52,580 bases of DNA from an uncultured Lachnospiraceae bacterium (GCA_910584205.1 CAJUAA010000030.1:1-52580); one strand, 5' to 3'; counted from the first letter of the stretch, positions 16,130-25,312 are shown. The notes: a model not told the origin generated them from the sequence alone. Numbers and translations are program-made.

Positions 16130-16432
16130 ATGAACAGTTGTATCTGGATTTTGTTACTCTTGTTCTGCTGCAACGGCAGAAACGGCAGCGGAAACTGCTG
16201 CAGTAATAACTGCTGCAGCTGCAACACCAGCCGCTGTGGAAATCCCTGTGTACCTGATAACTGTGGATGTGACTGCGGATGCGGATGCGGAAACGACAGC
16301 TGTGGCTGCGACTGCGGATGCGGAAATGACCGAAATGATGGATGCGGATGCGAACAGCCTTCCCGCCCGCCCATGCCGCCGCCCCCGCCAAGACCTCCAA
16401 GGCCTCCATATGATGACTGCGGATGCAATTAA
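16130..16432 (+). CDS. Cysteine-rich CG-repeat small protein
   Basis: A 100-residue protein with 23 cysteines. It starts with a short hydrophobic stretch (CIWILLLLFCC), then Asn/Gly/Cys-rich sequence with repeated CGCDCGCG units (45-74), then a proline run (80-93) and a C-terminal DDCGCN. ATG at 16130 has AAAGGAG; the frame extends upstream to 15848 only as an antisense shadow of glnA. It resembles the chorion-like high-cysteine small proteins annotated in spore-forming Firmicutes, but I cannot assign a function: metal binding, a disulfide-linked spore-coat or cell-surface component are possible. No modifying enzyme is next to it. It is transcribed away from glnA and ends in a long hairpin. 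Confidence 0.8.
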   Translation: MNSCIWILLLLFCCNGRNGSGNCCSNNCCSCNTSRCGNPCVPDNCGCDCGCGCGNDSCGCDCGCGNDRNDGCGCEQPSRPPMPPPPPRPPRPPYDDCGCN

Positions 16433-16442
16433 ATCCTTCTGA

Positions 16443-16483
16443 CAGAAGCGGCATTCCTCCCCGCCGGAGGAATGCCGCTTCTG
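16443..16483. terminator. Long perfect hairpin between convergent genes
   Basis: A perfect 18-bp stem (16443-16460 with 16466-16483) with a CCGCC loop lies between the Cys-rich gene and the oppositely oriented DUF6020-like gene. It lacks a clear T run on either side, so it may end transcription inefficiently or protect mRNA 3' ends. Confidence 0.65.
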
Positions 16484-16498
16484 CATATCCTGTATAAA

Positions 16499-18160
16499 TC
16501 AGATTTTTTCGTCCCGCTGAACGGATGCCGCCGGTATCCAGCACAGAACCGGCGCAGAGAGCATCACCGGATAGGCATACCGGATCAGCGCCGCCGGCCC
16601 CAGAAATCCCGTCGCCATGTACGTCCACAGCGGCAGCGTCCACAAAAGCTTCCCGTACTCCCGGCGGTACAGAAGATACAGTCCCGTATATACCATCAGC
16701 CAGAAATAAAAGCCCATGGACAGAAGCTCCCGGACAATCGGGATTTCCCGGAAGGAGGCGTCTGTTCCGATGGCCGTATAATACCGGTAGAACAGCGGCG
16801 CCGACGGCATCATCTGTACGTGCGGGTACCGCGGATTGTCCTGTTCAATGTCAAAACAGGTAAATTCCAGATATTCTTCTTCCGTTCCCGGATACCAGAA
16901 GGCCGCCGTCGTATTTAAGAATCCGTCCACATAGATCTTTTTATTCCGCCATCCCACCGAAAACCAGACCTTCAGAAACTGCGCCTTTTCTTTTTCAAAC
17001 GCTTCCGTATGGAACTGATTCTTGATCGGGTCGGACAGGTTCGGCGTATACAGCGCCAGCGTCTCCTCATCCATCACCGGGCGGATCACCTCCATTTCCT
17101 CCGGACGGATGTCTCCGCCCGCCGCGTACGTACGCCCCAGCGTCTGCATCAGCACGCTGTACGCCTCCCGCGGATTGCCCGGCTCCGCCCCGAGCAGCTT
17201 CAAAAACGGCCCGTTGTATATTTGATACAGCAGAATAAGGCCGGCAAAGAGCACCAGAAGCTTCCTCCAGTATTTTCTCAGATACAGAAGCAGAAAAGGC
17301 AGGCAGAGAGCAAGGGTATGGAACCCGTTGTTCCGGAACAGAAAGAGCAGCGCAAAACAGCATCCGCCCCGCAGTACGTTTCCGTATCCCCTGAAATACC
17401 GTCCGGACTCCCGGCACATGCGGCAGATCTGCAGAAGGCTCAGGACAAAGATCCCGGAGAACAGGGTATCCTTCGTCGTATACACCGCCATCATGCCGTG
17501 AAACGGGAACAGGCACAGATAAACGGCGGTTCCCGCCTGAAGCCACACGGGCGCCCTTTCTTTTTTTAAAAACCGGCTGATCCAGGCAAAGATGCCGGAC
17601 AGGGCCGCCATCTGAAGCAGCGTGTACGCCGCCGCCGCGGTCTGGTCCGAGGCCCCCGCCATACGCGACAGCCGGAAGATCCCGCACAGAATCCCCGTAT
17701 GCAGGAGCGGATGGTGGGCCGTCAGCCAGCCGGAGAACGTCCATCCGATCTGGTTGGGCGCATCCGCCGCAAAAATGCCTGGATACCCTCCCAGAAAAGC
17801 CGGAAGAAAGCTGACAAAATACAGGACCCACATGAAAAACAGCCACCAGCCATGATCCGAAAAACGTTTCCAGAGGCTCTGCGGACCGTTTCCCTGATCC
17901 CCGGCGTCCCTGCCGCCGTTTTTTCCCAGAAGTATGTCCGTCAAAAGCAGCAGAAGAAACACTGCCAGCACGCTCACCGGAAGCCGCAGGGCAATCCGGT
18001 GGAACACCGTCCGGTGCCAGGGATTTTCCGACACGGCCCAGATGCTCCCATAGCGCTTCAGCATATATCCGCAACGATCAAAGGCGGCAAACAGTATGCC
18101 GCCCAACATCGCAAAGATCCATATTCGAACTGTTCCAAGGCGCTGCAGCCTATCTTTCAT
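16499..18160 (-). CDS. DUF6020-like polytopic membrane protein
   Basis: A 553-residue membrane protein with about 11-13 hydrophobic segments. The loop GGYPGIFAADAPNQIGW followed by TAHHPLLHTGIL matches the layout of the DUF6020 family (PGxxxxDxxxQ then HPxxxT), thought to be GT-C-like. It starts inside the 3' end of the GT2 gene (11-bp overlap) with GGAG upstream, so the two work together: the GT2 would make a polyprenyl-phosphate sugar inside the cell and this protein could transfer it outside. The substrate is unknown. Confidence 0.65.
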   Translation of the reverse strand: MKDRLQRLGTVRIWIFAMLGGILFAAFDRCGYMLKRYGSIWAVSENPWHRTVFHRIALRLPVSVLAVFLLLLLTDILLGKNGGRDAGDQGNGPQSLWKRFSDHGWWLFFMWVLYFVSFLPAFLGGYPGIFAADAPNQIGWTFSGWLTAHHPLLHTGILCGIFRLSRMAGASDQTAAAAYTLLQMAALSGIFAWISRFLKKERAPVWLQAGTAVYLCLFPFHGMMAVYTTKDTLFSGIFVLSLLQICRMCRESGRYFRGYGNVLRGGCCFALLFLFRNNGFHTLALCLPFLLLYLRKYWRKLLVLFAGLILLYQIYNGPFLKLLGAEPGNPREAYSVLMQTLGRTYAAGGDIRPEEMEVIRPVMDEETLALYTPNLSDPIKNQFHTEAFEKEKAQFLKVWFSVGWRNKKIYVDGFLNTTAAFWYPGTEEEYLEFTCFDIEQDNPRYPHVQMMPSAPLFYRYYTAIGTDASFREIPIVRELLSMGFYFWLMVYTGLYLLYRREYGKLLWTLPLWTYMATGFLGPAALIRYAYPVMLSAPVLCWIPAASVQRDEKI

Positions 18161-19097
18161 GTTTCACAAGCTCCTTATACTGCATGTCCACTTTGATCAG
18201 GTTCATCTCAAATTCCTGCCGGTTCCTCTGGGCAAACGCCGCCAGGACCAGCCCCACGAATACGGACTGGATCGCCGCCATCAGCGCGAAACCGCATACG
18301 ATCAGCGTAGGGAATTTGGGTACCAGGCCGGTCTCGATGTACTCCAGAAACACCGGCGAGAAAAATCCTGCGCTGACAATGGTCAGAACCAGCGCCAGCA
18401 TCCCAAAAAAGTTCATGGGTTTGTAATTCCGGTACATCTTGGAAATGCTCATCAGCACCTTCGCTCCGTCGGAATAGGTATTCAGCTTGGATTCGCTTCC
18501 CTCCGGGCGGTCCCGGTATTCAATGATCACATTGTCCACCTGCATGTTCTTGTCCGCCGCATGGATCGTCATCTCCGTCTCGATCTCAAACCCCCGGGAC
18601 AGCACCGGAAAGGTCTTGACAAACTGATAGCTGAAGGCGCGGTAGCCGGTCATGATATCCTTGATGTCCGTGTGGAACAGACGGTTGATGGTCCCTCTCA
18701 CCAGAGAATTGCCGAAATTATGGAACGGCCGTTTATTTTCCGTAAAATACGTGGAAGACAGGCGGTCTCCCACCACCATATCCGCCTGGCGCAGCCGGAC
18801 CCGGTCCACCATCTCTCTGGCAAACTCCGCCGGATACGTATCGTCCCCGTCCGTTATGACATATACCTGTGCGTCGATCTCCCGGAACATCCTGCGTATG
18901 ACGTTCCCTTTTCCCTGCTGGTATTCATGACGCACCACAGCCCCGGCTTCCTCCGCCAGACGGACCGTCTGGTCAGATGAATTGTTGTCATATACATAGA
19001 TCACTGCCTCCGGCAGCACCTTTTTGAAATCCCGCACCACTTTCTGTACTGTCTTTTCCTCGTTGTAGCATGGGATCAATACCGCTATCTGATCCAA
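18150..19097 (-). CDS. GT2 glycosyltransferase, polyprenyl-phosphate type
   Basis: A 315-residue protein. The cytoplasmic GT-A domain (about 1-215) has IPCYNEEKTV, YDNNSSDQT and the DGDDTYP acidic motif. A C-terminal pair of hydrophobic segments (about 230-255 and 265-290) anchors it. This is the DPM1/ArnC/GtrB-like layout for transferring sugar from an NDP-sugar to a polyprenyl phosphate. The start codon is TTG at 19097 with AAGGGAG at good spacing; no ATG is near. It is coupled to the downstream DUF6020-like gene. Confidence 0.88.
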   Translation of the reverse strand: MDQIAVLIPCYNEEKTVQKVVRDFKKVLPEAVIYVYDNNSSDQTVRLAEEAGAVVRHEYQQGKGNVIRRMFREIDAQVYVITDGDDTYPAEFAREMVDRVRLRQADMVVGDRLSSTYFTENKRPFHNFGNSLVRGTINRLFHTDIKDIMTGYRAFSYQFVKTFPVLSRGFEIETEMTIHAADKNMQVDNVIIEYRDRPEGSESKLNTYSDGAKVLMSISKMYRNYKPMNFFGMLALVLTIVSAGFFSPVFLEYIETGLVPKFPTLIVCGFALMAAIQSVFVGLVLAAFAQRNRQEFEMNLIKVDMQYKELVKHER

Positions 19098-19197
19098 ATC
19101 TCTGTCTCCCTTGTTCTTCTTTTACGAGCCATGCGCTCCCCATTTAAACTGTGTTCCATTATACTATACCGGAAAAAAAGCGGAAATTCAACCGCTA

Positions 19198-19890
19198 TCA
19201 AAGGAAATTCGCAAAGACGGACGCGCCGGCCACCGTCAAAAGTCCCGCCACCGCAATGGACAGGCTGCTCATGGCGCCCTCGATCTCCCCCATTTCCATG
19301 GCCTTTACCGTACCGATGGCATGGCTGGCCGAACCGATGGCGACTCCTTTTGCCACCGGCTCTTCGATCCGGAACAGCTTCAGCACCGCCTCCGCCATCA
19401 TGTTCCCCAGAACGCCGGTGATGATGATGACCGCCACGGTGATCGTCACCATGCCGCCCAGCTCCTCCGATATGCCCATACCGATGGCGGTGGTGATAGA
19501 TTTGGGCAGCAGCGTCACATACTGCTCATGGGTAAAATGAAAGAGCAGGGCGCAGGCCAGAACAGTCACAAGGCTGGTGAACACGCCTGCGGCGATCCCT
19601 CCCATGATGGCCGATACATGCTTTTTCAGAAGCCCGATCTTTTCATACAGCGGCACCGCCAGGCAGACCGTCGCCGGCGTGAGAAGATAGCTCAGGTATT
19701 TCGCCCCTTCATAATAGATATCATAATCGATCCGAAGCGCCGTCAGGATCCCCATGACGGCCAGGACGGACAGAAGGAGCGGGTTGAACACCGCCAGCTT
19801 CCATCTCTTCTTCAGGTACACGCCCAGCTCGTAGGTCACGATGCTCACAAGCACGCCGAAAAATACAGAATCACCCAACAGTTCTTTCAT
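19198..19890 (-). CDS. lrgB: LrgB/CidB-family membrane protein
   Basis: A 230-residue protein with about six to seven membrane segments, including PKSITTAIGMGISEELGG and the C-terminal GSASHAIGT motif of the LrgB family. It forms with LrgA a holin/antiholin-like pair linked to autolysis, and in some bacteria to export of central metabolites. Start ATG at 19890 with GGAGGGGAGAAGA, overlapping the lrgA stop by ATGA. A longer frame to 20325 is spurious because it runs through lrgA in another frame. Confidence 0.94.
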   Translation of the reverse strand: MKELLGDSVFFGVLVSIVTYELGVYLKKRWKLAVFNPLLLSVLAVMGILTALRIDYDIYYEGAKYLSYLLTPATVCLAVPLYEKIGLLKKHVSAIMGGIAAGVFTSLVTVLACALLFHFTHEQYVTLLPKSITTAIGMGISEELGGMVTITVAVIIITGVLGNMMAEAVLKLFRIEEPVAKGVAIGSASHAIGTVKAMEMGEIEGAMSSLSIAVAGLLTVAGASVFANFL

Positions 19891-20246
19891 TCTTCTCCCC
19901 TCCTGCTTCTCCGGATCAGAAGCTGCGTCACCAGTCCGCTCACTCCCATGACCAGCACCGTGGACACCGCCACCGCGGACATCACCGGTACAAAGATCCC
20001 GCTCAGCATGCCCCAGGACTCCAGAAGCCCCACCGCGGCCGGTATGAACATCAGCGGCATGATCTCGATCAGAAACATTGATATTTCTTTCACAGACTCC
20101 AGCCGGAGCAGCCCTCCAATGAGCGCAGCAAGCAAAAGGAGCAGCCCGTAGATGGACGCCGGAACCGGAAGCGGAATGAAATATTTCAAAACCTCTCCCA
20201 GAAAAGAAAACAGCAGAATCCATAAAAACTGTCGTATATACCTCAT
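19887..20246 (-). CDS. lrgA: LrgA/CidA-family membrane protein
   Basis: A 119-residue protein with four hydrophobic segments, including the signature PLPVPASIYGLLLLL and FIPAAVGLLE. ATG at 20246 follows GGGGAGGA; the earlier ATG at 20276 has no ribosome site and would cross a hairpin. First gene of the lrgAB pair; no LytSR-type regulator is adjacent. Confidence 0.92.
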   Translation of the reverse strand: MRYIRQFLWILLFSFLGEVLKYFIPLPVPASIYGLLLLLAALIGGLLRLESVKEISMFLIEIMPLMFIPAAVGLLESWGMLSGIFVPVMSAVAVSTVLVMGVSGLVTQLLIRRSRRGEE

Positions 20247-20258
20247 CGATTCCTCCCC

Positions 20259-20274
20259 GGTCCGTTTTCGGACC
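20259..20274. promoter_or_regulatory. Hairpin next to lrgA ribosome site
   Basis: GGTCCG-TTTT-CGGACC: a 6-bp perfect stem. In the lrgA mRNA it sits immediately before GGGGAGGA and may affect access of ribosomes. On the plus strand it is followed by ATTTTT and could act as a short terminator, but no plus-strand gene precedes it. Confidence 0.4.
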
Positions 20275-20434
20275 ATTTTTACCGTTTTTCTGTCGTTCAG
20301 TCTCCCATCTTAGCACGTTTTCCAAATGAATACAAGGGAGGGGAAAATGTTTGTACAGGAATCACTGTCACTTCTTATTTTTTATTTATTTTGAAAACAA
20401 AATATGTTATAGTGTTTTCAGGGAGGTAAATCTT

Positions 20435-20968
20435 ATGAATGCATTAAGAAAAGAAAAAATTTATACAACAGACGATATCTACGCTTTGCCGGATGGGGAA
20501 CGGGCGGAGTTGATTGACGGTAAGATTTACTATATGGCTCCGCCGAGTACAAAACATCAGATGCTTGTAATGGATTTGTCTTACCAAATAAAAGACCATA
20601 TCCTGCGCCATAATGGCGCGTGCAGCGTATTCCCGGCTCCTTTTGCGGTGTTCCTGAATGCAGACGATACCAATTATGTAGAACCCGACCTGTCCGTAAT
20701 CTGCGATCCTCATAAAATCACGGAAAAAGGCTGCTATGGAGCGCCGGACTGGGTGATCGAGATCGTCTCTTTGGGCAGCAGATCCATGGACTATTTTACA
20801 AAACTTTTTAAATATCAGACTTCCGGTGTTCGGGAATACTGGATCGTAGACCCGATCAGGCAGCGGGTTACCGTCTATTTTTTCGAAAAAGAGAATGTGG
20901 AAGAATATTCCTTTGGCAGCGATATCCCGGTTGGGATCTATGAGGACTTTTCGATAAAAGTACTGTAA
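20435..20968 (+). CDS. Uma2-family (DUF820) putative nuclease
   Basis: A 177-residue PD-(D/E)xK-like protein. Family signs: ELIDGKIYYMAPPS, VEPDLSVI, APDWVIEIVS, and KLFKYQTSGVREYWIVDP, giving the D...E-x-x core and conserved Lys. These proteins are common as scattered, often multi-copy genes with no settled function. ATG at 20435 has AGGGAGG; the frame beginning at 20351 is not supported. The upstream region is A+T-rich, with a TATAGT -10 at 20408-20413 and only a weak -35. It is flanked by divergent lrgA and codirectional pdaB with no operon partner, so it may be an acquired singleton. Confidence 0.88.
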   Translation: MNALRKEKIYTTDDIYALPDGERAELIDGKIYYMAPPSTKHQMLVMDLSYQIKDHILRHNGACSVFPAPFAVFLNADDTNYVEPDLSVICDPHKITEKGCYGAPDWVIEIVSLGSRSMDYFTKLFKYQTSGVREYWIVDPIRQRVTVYFFEKENVEEYSFGSDIPVGIYEDFSIKVL

Positions 20969-21059
20969 ACCGACGGATTCGCGCATTCCCGGCAAAATAC
21001 AGGTATTTCCCGGCAGACGGAGAATAGAATAAAAGCAAGAACTACTTTTCGGAGTATCT

Positions 21060-21821
21060 ATGAATCATCAATACCTGCAAAAGACCGGCACGCTCGTCCT
21101 GTGTCTGCTCCTTGTCGTTGCAGGCGTCGGCGCCTTCCAGAAAAAGAGCCTCCCCGTCTCCGGACGGGCGGAAAGCAAAAAACTGCCCATCTACTGCGTG
21201 CAGACAAACTCTCCAAAGGTCGCCATCAGCTTCGACGCCGCCTGGGGAAATGAAGATACCGCCGAGCTTCTGTCCATTCTGGACCAGTATCAGGTAAAGA
21301 CCACCTTTTTCATGACCGGGGGATGGGTGGAATCTTTTCCGGACGACGTGAAGGCCATCGCGGAAGCCGGCCACGATCTGGGAAACCACAGTGAGAACCA
21401 CAAACAGATGGCGCAGCTTGGCGCTGCAGAATGCAAAGAAGAGATTCAAAGCGTCCATGACAGGGTAAAAGAGCTGACCGGAACAGACATGACGCTGTTC
21501 CGGCCGCCCTACGGCGACTACAACGATACGCTGATCGACGCTGCAAATGAGCTTGCCTACCATGTGATCCAGTGGGATGTGGACAGCCTGGACTGGAAGG
21601 ACTACGGCGAAGACGCCATCGTCTCCAAAGTTCTGGACCATCCCCATCTTGGAAACGGCTCCATCATCCTCATGCACAACGGTGCGAAATATACGAAGGA
21701 CGCCCTGCCCCGGGTCATCAGCGGCCTTCAGGAAAAGGGCTATGAAATCGTCCCCGTCTCTCAGCTGATCCTGAAGGAACACTATGAGATGGATCACGAA
21801 GGGCGCCAGCACAGCCTTTGA
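21060..21821 (+). CDS. pdaB: Sporulation polysaccharide deacetylase, PdaB-like
   Basis: A 253-residue CE4 deacetylase with an N-terminal signal anchor (about 9-26). NodB motifs: SFDAAWGNED, GNHSENH (metal His pair), RPPYGDYN, DVDSLDW, and ILMHN near the end. The segment LPIYCVQTNSPKVAISFDAAWGN is characteristic of the sporulation protein PdaB. It is likely secreted towards the forespore or cell wall to act on peptidoglycan. The ribosome site is GGAG. Its stop is 1 bp from the stop of the converging gene, so no private terminator exists. Confidence 0.9.
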   Translation: MNHQYLQKTGTLVLCLLLVVAGVGAFQKKSLPVSGRAESKKLPIYCVQTNSPKVAISFDAAWGNEDTAELLSILDQYQVKTTFFMTGGWVESFPDDVKAIAEAGHDLGNHSENHKQMAQLGAAECKEEIQSVHDRVKELTGTDMTLFRPPYGDYNDTLIDAANELAYHVIQWDVDSLDWKDYGEDAIVSKVLDHPHLGNGSIILMHNGAKYTKDALPRVISGLQEKGYEIVPVSQLILKEHYEMDHEGRQHSL

Positions 21822-21822
21822 T

Positions 21823-23712
21823 TCAGGACTCCCGGATGCCCTGTACTGCCAGCGGGAGAAAATACGGCACGCAGAACATCACCGGCATGATATAGCGCAC
21901 CTGATACTGGAACGCCGGCGCGGCGATACACACCAGCAGCGCCACGATCAGGGGCGTCAGCGCCAGAAGATACCGCCTGCCCTTTGTTCCCGCCAGAAAC
22001 GCAATCAGCAGGATCGTCATCCAGGATACCATACCCGCGTTTTCAAACCAGTTCAGAACCGGGACTCTGGACAGAAGCTTCGCCACCCGCTCCATCACCT
22101 GCCTGACGCCGGCAAGCTTTGCCGGCTGGTTGATCTCCCAGCGGATCTCCTGTCCCTCAATCCACGGAGTCATCAGATAGTTGTGGGCGTATCCCTCCTG
22201 ATAAAACCAGCCGTACGCATTGTTCATCGTTGCCTCCAGGGCATTGCCGGGATGCCTGATCAGCTGCCGGAGCCACAGGCCGAAGTAGTCCGCCAGCTCC
22301 TGCGTGGTCTCGGCGTGGTACGTAAATTTAACCGGGTCCGAGGTAATCGGGTCATAGAGTTCCGCCAGATTCTCATAGTCCAGCACACGGCCGATGATCT
22401 CTTCTTCCTCAGCCGTCAGCTCATATCCGTAATCCCGCACATAACGGGCCGTCTGCTGAAAGGGGATCGACAGCGCCTCCTTAGGGCCGTTGTCCCCCAC
22501 CCCGCAGGCAGGCAGCAGGACTTTCTGATACAGGACAAACAGCAGAACCGGCAGAAAAAGCGTCGCCAGAATCCCCGCGCACGCCCTGCGCTCTTCTTTC
22601 CACAAAAGCCGCCACGTATAGACCGCCACGGCAAATCCCGAGAACAGGATCAGATAGAAACCTTCATTCCGGAAGCAGGCCGTCCCCATACAGGACAGGA
22701 CGATCCCCGCCTTCAGAAGCCCTGACGGCTCCTGTTCCTTTCGCACAAGCCGCACCAGCTCCGCAAGCTGCAGCACGAAAAAAATCACACACGCCGCATA
22801 AGGGATATCCTTCTCCACCGTTGTGGACTCCATGGGAAAAAACTGCACCAGGCAGATGATCGAAAGCGCCAGATAACGGAGGCAGTACGGCGTCTTCCAG
22901 CGTCTCATCAGTTCAAATCCATAGGCGAATGCCGACAGCAGCATCGCCAGCTGCAATACCAGATTCAGGAAAAATCCAAAGGTATAGGACCAGACCAGAT
23001 TGCCGAATTCCATCAGCAGGCTGAGCATGACCGTATGCAGAGGGGGATAATAATTATTGATGTCGTTCCAGTAATACTGCCGCATCTCCGCCAGCGTCTC
23101 CGGCATGGCGGACCCTGGGAATTTCGCCAGAATATAAGGTGACCAGAACAGAAGGATGATCAGGAAAGCGCCCAGGAACGCATGCTTTTCCATGATCCAC
23201 TCTGTCAGCCTGCCCCCACGGGCTTCCTCTTCCTCAGACACCGCCAGGGTCCAGACCCACTCCGTGAGAAGCCGGAAAACCCGGACTGCCAGCACATAAT
23301 ACCCGGCCAGCATGACCGCGGCCGCCAGCGCATGGAACGTATCCATAAAAACCAGATCCCAGGAGTTGGTATACCGGAAGCTGTAACCGAACAACAGAAA
23401 AAAGGAAGTCAGGGCCGCCGGAATCCTGCAGCACCATTCAGAAAGACTGCTCTTCCACACCCGGTCCGACCAGTGAAAAAAACAAAAGACCAGTAAGGCC
23501 AGCAGGGCGTCTTTGTATGCAAAGACCGGAAGCACATACTCCAGTTTCTTGATCTGCACCGCCAGTATCTGAAAAAAGCCTCCCCCCGCTGCCTCCGCAC
23601 CGATGCCGGAAAGATCCGTATTCAGAGTAACCAGCAGGGCAAAACAGGCAAATACCGCCTGGATCCAGTTTGCCTTTGACCGGATCCATCTGAAAATTAT
23701 TTCTCGTTTCAC
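21823..23712 (-). CDS. DUF6020-like polytopic membrane protein
   Basis: A 629-residue protein with roughly 13 hydrophobic segments. The loop MRQYYWNDINNYYPPLHTVMLSLLMEFG, preceded by FPGSAMPET, follows the PGxxxxDxxxx...HPxxxT layout of DUF6020 proteins but with PP in place of HP. It is about 75 residues longer than its distant relative at 16499-18160. A GT-C-type glycosyl or phosphoglycosyl transfer function is possible. It is monocistronic with its own promoter and diverges from the CotH gene. Confidence 0.6.
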   Translation of the reverse strand: MKREIIFRWIRSKANWIQAVFACFALLVTLNTDLSGIGAEAAGGGFFQILAVQIKKLEYVLPVFAYKDALLALLVFCFFHWSDRVWKSSLSEWCCRIPAALTSFFLLFGYSFRYTNSWDLVFMDTFHALAAAVMLAGYYVLAVRVFRLLTEWVWTLAVSEEEEARGGRLTEWIMEKHAFLGAFLIILLFWSPYILAKFPGSAMPETLAEMRQYYWNDINNYYPPLHTVMLSLLMEFGNLVWSYTFGFFLNLVLQLAMLLSAFAYGFELMRRWKTPYCLRYLALSIICLVQFFPMESTTVEKDIPYAACVIFFVLQLAELVRLVRKEQEPSGLLKAGIVLSCMGTACFRNEGFYLILFSGFAVAVYTWRLLWKEERRACAGILATLFLPVLLFVLYQKVLLPACGVGDNGPKEALSIPFQQTARYVRDYGYELTAEEEEIIGRVLDYENLAELYDPITSDPVKFTYHAETTQELADYFGLWLRQLIRHPGNALEATMNNAYGWFYQEGYAHNYLMTPWIEGQEIRWEINQPAKLAGVRQVMERVAKLLSRVPVLNWFENAGMVSWMTILLIAFLAGTKGRRYLLALTPLIVALLVCIAAPAFQYQVRYIMPVMFCVPYFLPLAVQGIRES

Positions 23713-23760
23713 GTAACCGTTATCACCTTTCCACTGTTTTCCATATTAAAATACCTTCAG

Positions 23761-23790
23761 TTTATACTCTGTTTATAAATTTCATGTAAA
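23761..23790 (-). promoter_or_regulatory. Promoter of the DUF6020-like gene
   Basis: Minus strand TTTACA (23785-23790), an 18-bp spacer and TATAAA (23761-23766), about 50 bp before the start codon. Moderate match to sigma-A. The rest of the 190-bp divergent gap to the CotH gene shows no clear second structure. Confidence 0.5.
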
Positions 23791-23905
23791 CAAAGATGAA
23801 CCTCGGTCATTTTTACTTGCATTTTATGTTCTGTTCATATACACTTGATATGATAAGACTGTTTTGTACATCAGATAAAATCTATTTTTGATGAAGGACC
23901 TGAAA

Positions 23906-25312
23906 ATGAACCGAAAACAACGTTTCTCATTCTTTATTTTTTCCGCCTGCGCGCTGCTTCTGCTCTGTGCCTATTCTGAAAAAAAGACAGAAGGCCGGAT
24001 CAGCCCCGCCGGATCCCTGAACCATGTCCTGGTGGACCCATGGCATGACAGCATTTTTGACAGCCGGGAATTCTCCAATCTGGTCGTTTCCATCACCGCG
24101 GAGGAAGAAGACCTCTATTCGGAAGAACGGGGAATCCTCACGCCCTCGCTGTCCTTTCAGGGAAGGGACGGGGAACGCCCTGTCCGGCTCTTTGTCTACG
24201 ATCCGGACGGAACGCCCCTGATCGCCCAGAATGCCGGAATCCGGCTCAGCGGAGCCACCTCCCGGGAAGCCATCCGCAAGTCCTTCCGTCTCGTTGCCCG
24301 GAAGGAATATGACAGAGGCAACCCCCGCTTTACCTGCGACCTGTGGAACGGCCGACAGGTGCTGGACGGAACCGGAGCCGGGATCGACAGCTATCAGTCC
24401 TTCATCCTTCATTCCATGCGCCTTGCCATGGATTCCACCGGCATCCACAACAGCGTAGGATACTCCCTTGCGCGCAAAGCCGGTATCCTGGACGCGGCGC
24501 CCACCACGCCTGCCGCCGTCTATCTGAACGGAGACTACCAGGGCGCCTATTTTATCATCCCCGCTAAAAATGACCATGCTCTGTCGGAACTGTACCACAT
24601 CGAGCATCCGGAAGACATTGAAGTCGTATCCGTATTTGAAGAAGAAAAGACCGGAATCCAGACCGCGCCGGAGGTGCTGCAGGAATATCTGGCCTTTGTT
24701 TCCTATGTCCACAACTGCGACATGAACGATCCAGCGGCCATCGCCGAGATCGAACGTCAGCTGGACGTCACCCAGTGCCTGGAATACTATGCGGTCAATC
24801 TGCTCATGGGAAACGGCGACTGGATCGACAACAACCTGCGGGTATGGCGCTGCCGGGACAACGGCCTTCCCTATCAGGACGGAAAATGGCGCTTCTTTCT
24901 CTTTGACCTGGACTGGATCGGCAGCTTTCCGGATCTGGTATCCATCACCTTCCAGCAGGCGGTCACCAGCACCGACTTTTACAATATCCTGCCCCGGCTT
25001 CTGGAAAACCCGGATTATCTGGAACAGTTCCGACAGATCATCGCCCGCATGGAAAGGGACGCCTTCAATCCGGAAACCATTGAAGCGGTCTTTGCAGAGG
25101 AGGACGCCCGGATGCGGGAGGAAGCATCCTACGATTTCCAGTCGGACGCCTTCTTCAGCTATATGCATTATTCTCACAGCAGCACGATCATTCCGGAGGA
25201 CGAATATCTGACGCTGGAGGACCGGCAGTATCTGGTGGAAGATTTCAAAAGCCATATGCTGAAGGCCCCCGGCATCATCGACAGCTGTATGGAAGCCGCC
25301 TTCCCTCTATAG
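23906..25312 (+). CDS. CotH-family kinase-like protein
   Basis: A 468-residue protein with an N-terminal signal sequence (FSFFIFSACALLLLCAYS). CotH-domain features are GIRLSGATSREAIRKSFRL (ATP-binding Lys/Arg region), PAAVYLNGDYQGAYFI, GNGDWIDNNLRVWR, and FFLFDLDWIGS with the metal-binding Asp. CotH proteins phosphorylate spore-coat or secreted proteins. ATG at 23906 is preferred over 23891 or TTG 23888 because GAAGGA lies 8 nt upstream. The likely location is outside the membrane. The stop overlaps that of the HAD gene by 6 bp (convergent). Confidence 0.88.
   Translation: MNRKQRFSFFIFSACALLLLCAYSEKKTEGRISPAGSLNHVLVDPWHDSIFDSREFSNLVVSITAEEEDLYSEERGILTPSLSFQGRDGERPVRLFVYDPDGTPLIAQNAGIRLSGATSREAIRKSFRLVARKEYDRGNPRFTCDLWNGRQVLDGTGAGIDSYQSFILHSMRLAMDSTGIHNSVGYSLARKAGILDAAPTTPAAVYLNGDYQGAYFIIPAKNDHALSELYHIEHPEDIEVVSVFEEEKTGIQTAPEVLQEYLAFVSYVHNCDMNDPAAIAEIERQLDVTQCLEYYAVNLLMGNGDWIDNNLRVWRCRDNGLPYQDGKWRFFLFDLDWIGSFPDLVSITFQQAVTSTDFYNILPRLLENPDYLEQFRQIIARMERDAFNPETIEAVFAEEDARMREEASYDFQSDAFFSYMHYSHSSTIIPEDEYLTLEDRQYLVEDFKSHMLKAPGIIDSCMEAAFPL

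Noticed and set aside
16250..16350. Short tandem GCGGATGC-type repeats, considered as a repeat array or CRISPR
   Set aside because: They encode the CG-rich repeats of the cysteine-rich protein in frame. There are no spacers and the units are far too short for CRISPR.
19198..20325. 375-codon version of LrgB
   Set aside because: The extra N-terminal 145 codons run through lrgA in another frame. The true start is at 19890 with a strong ribosome site.
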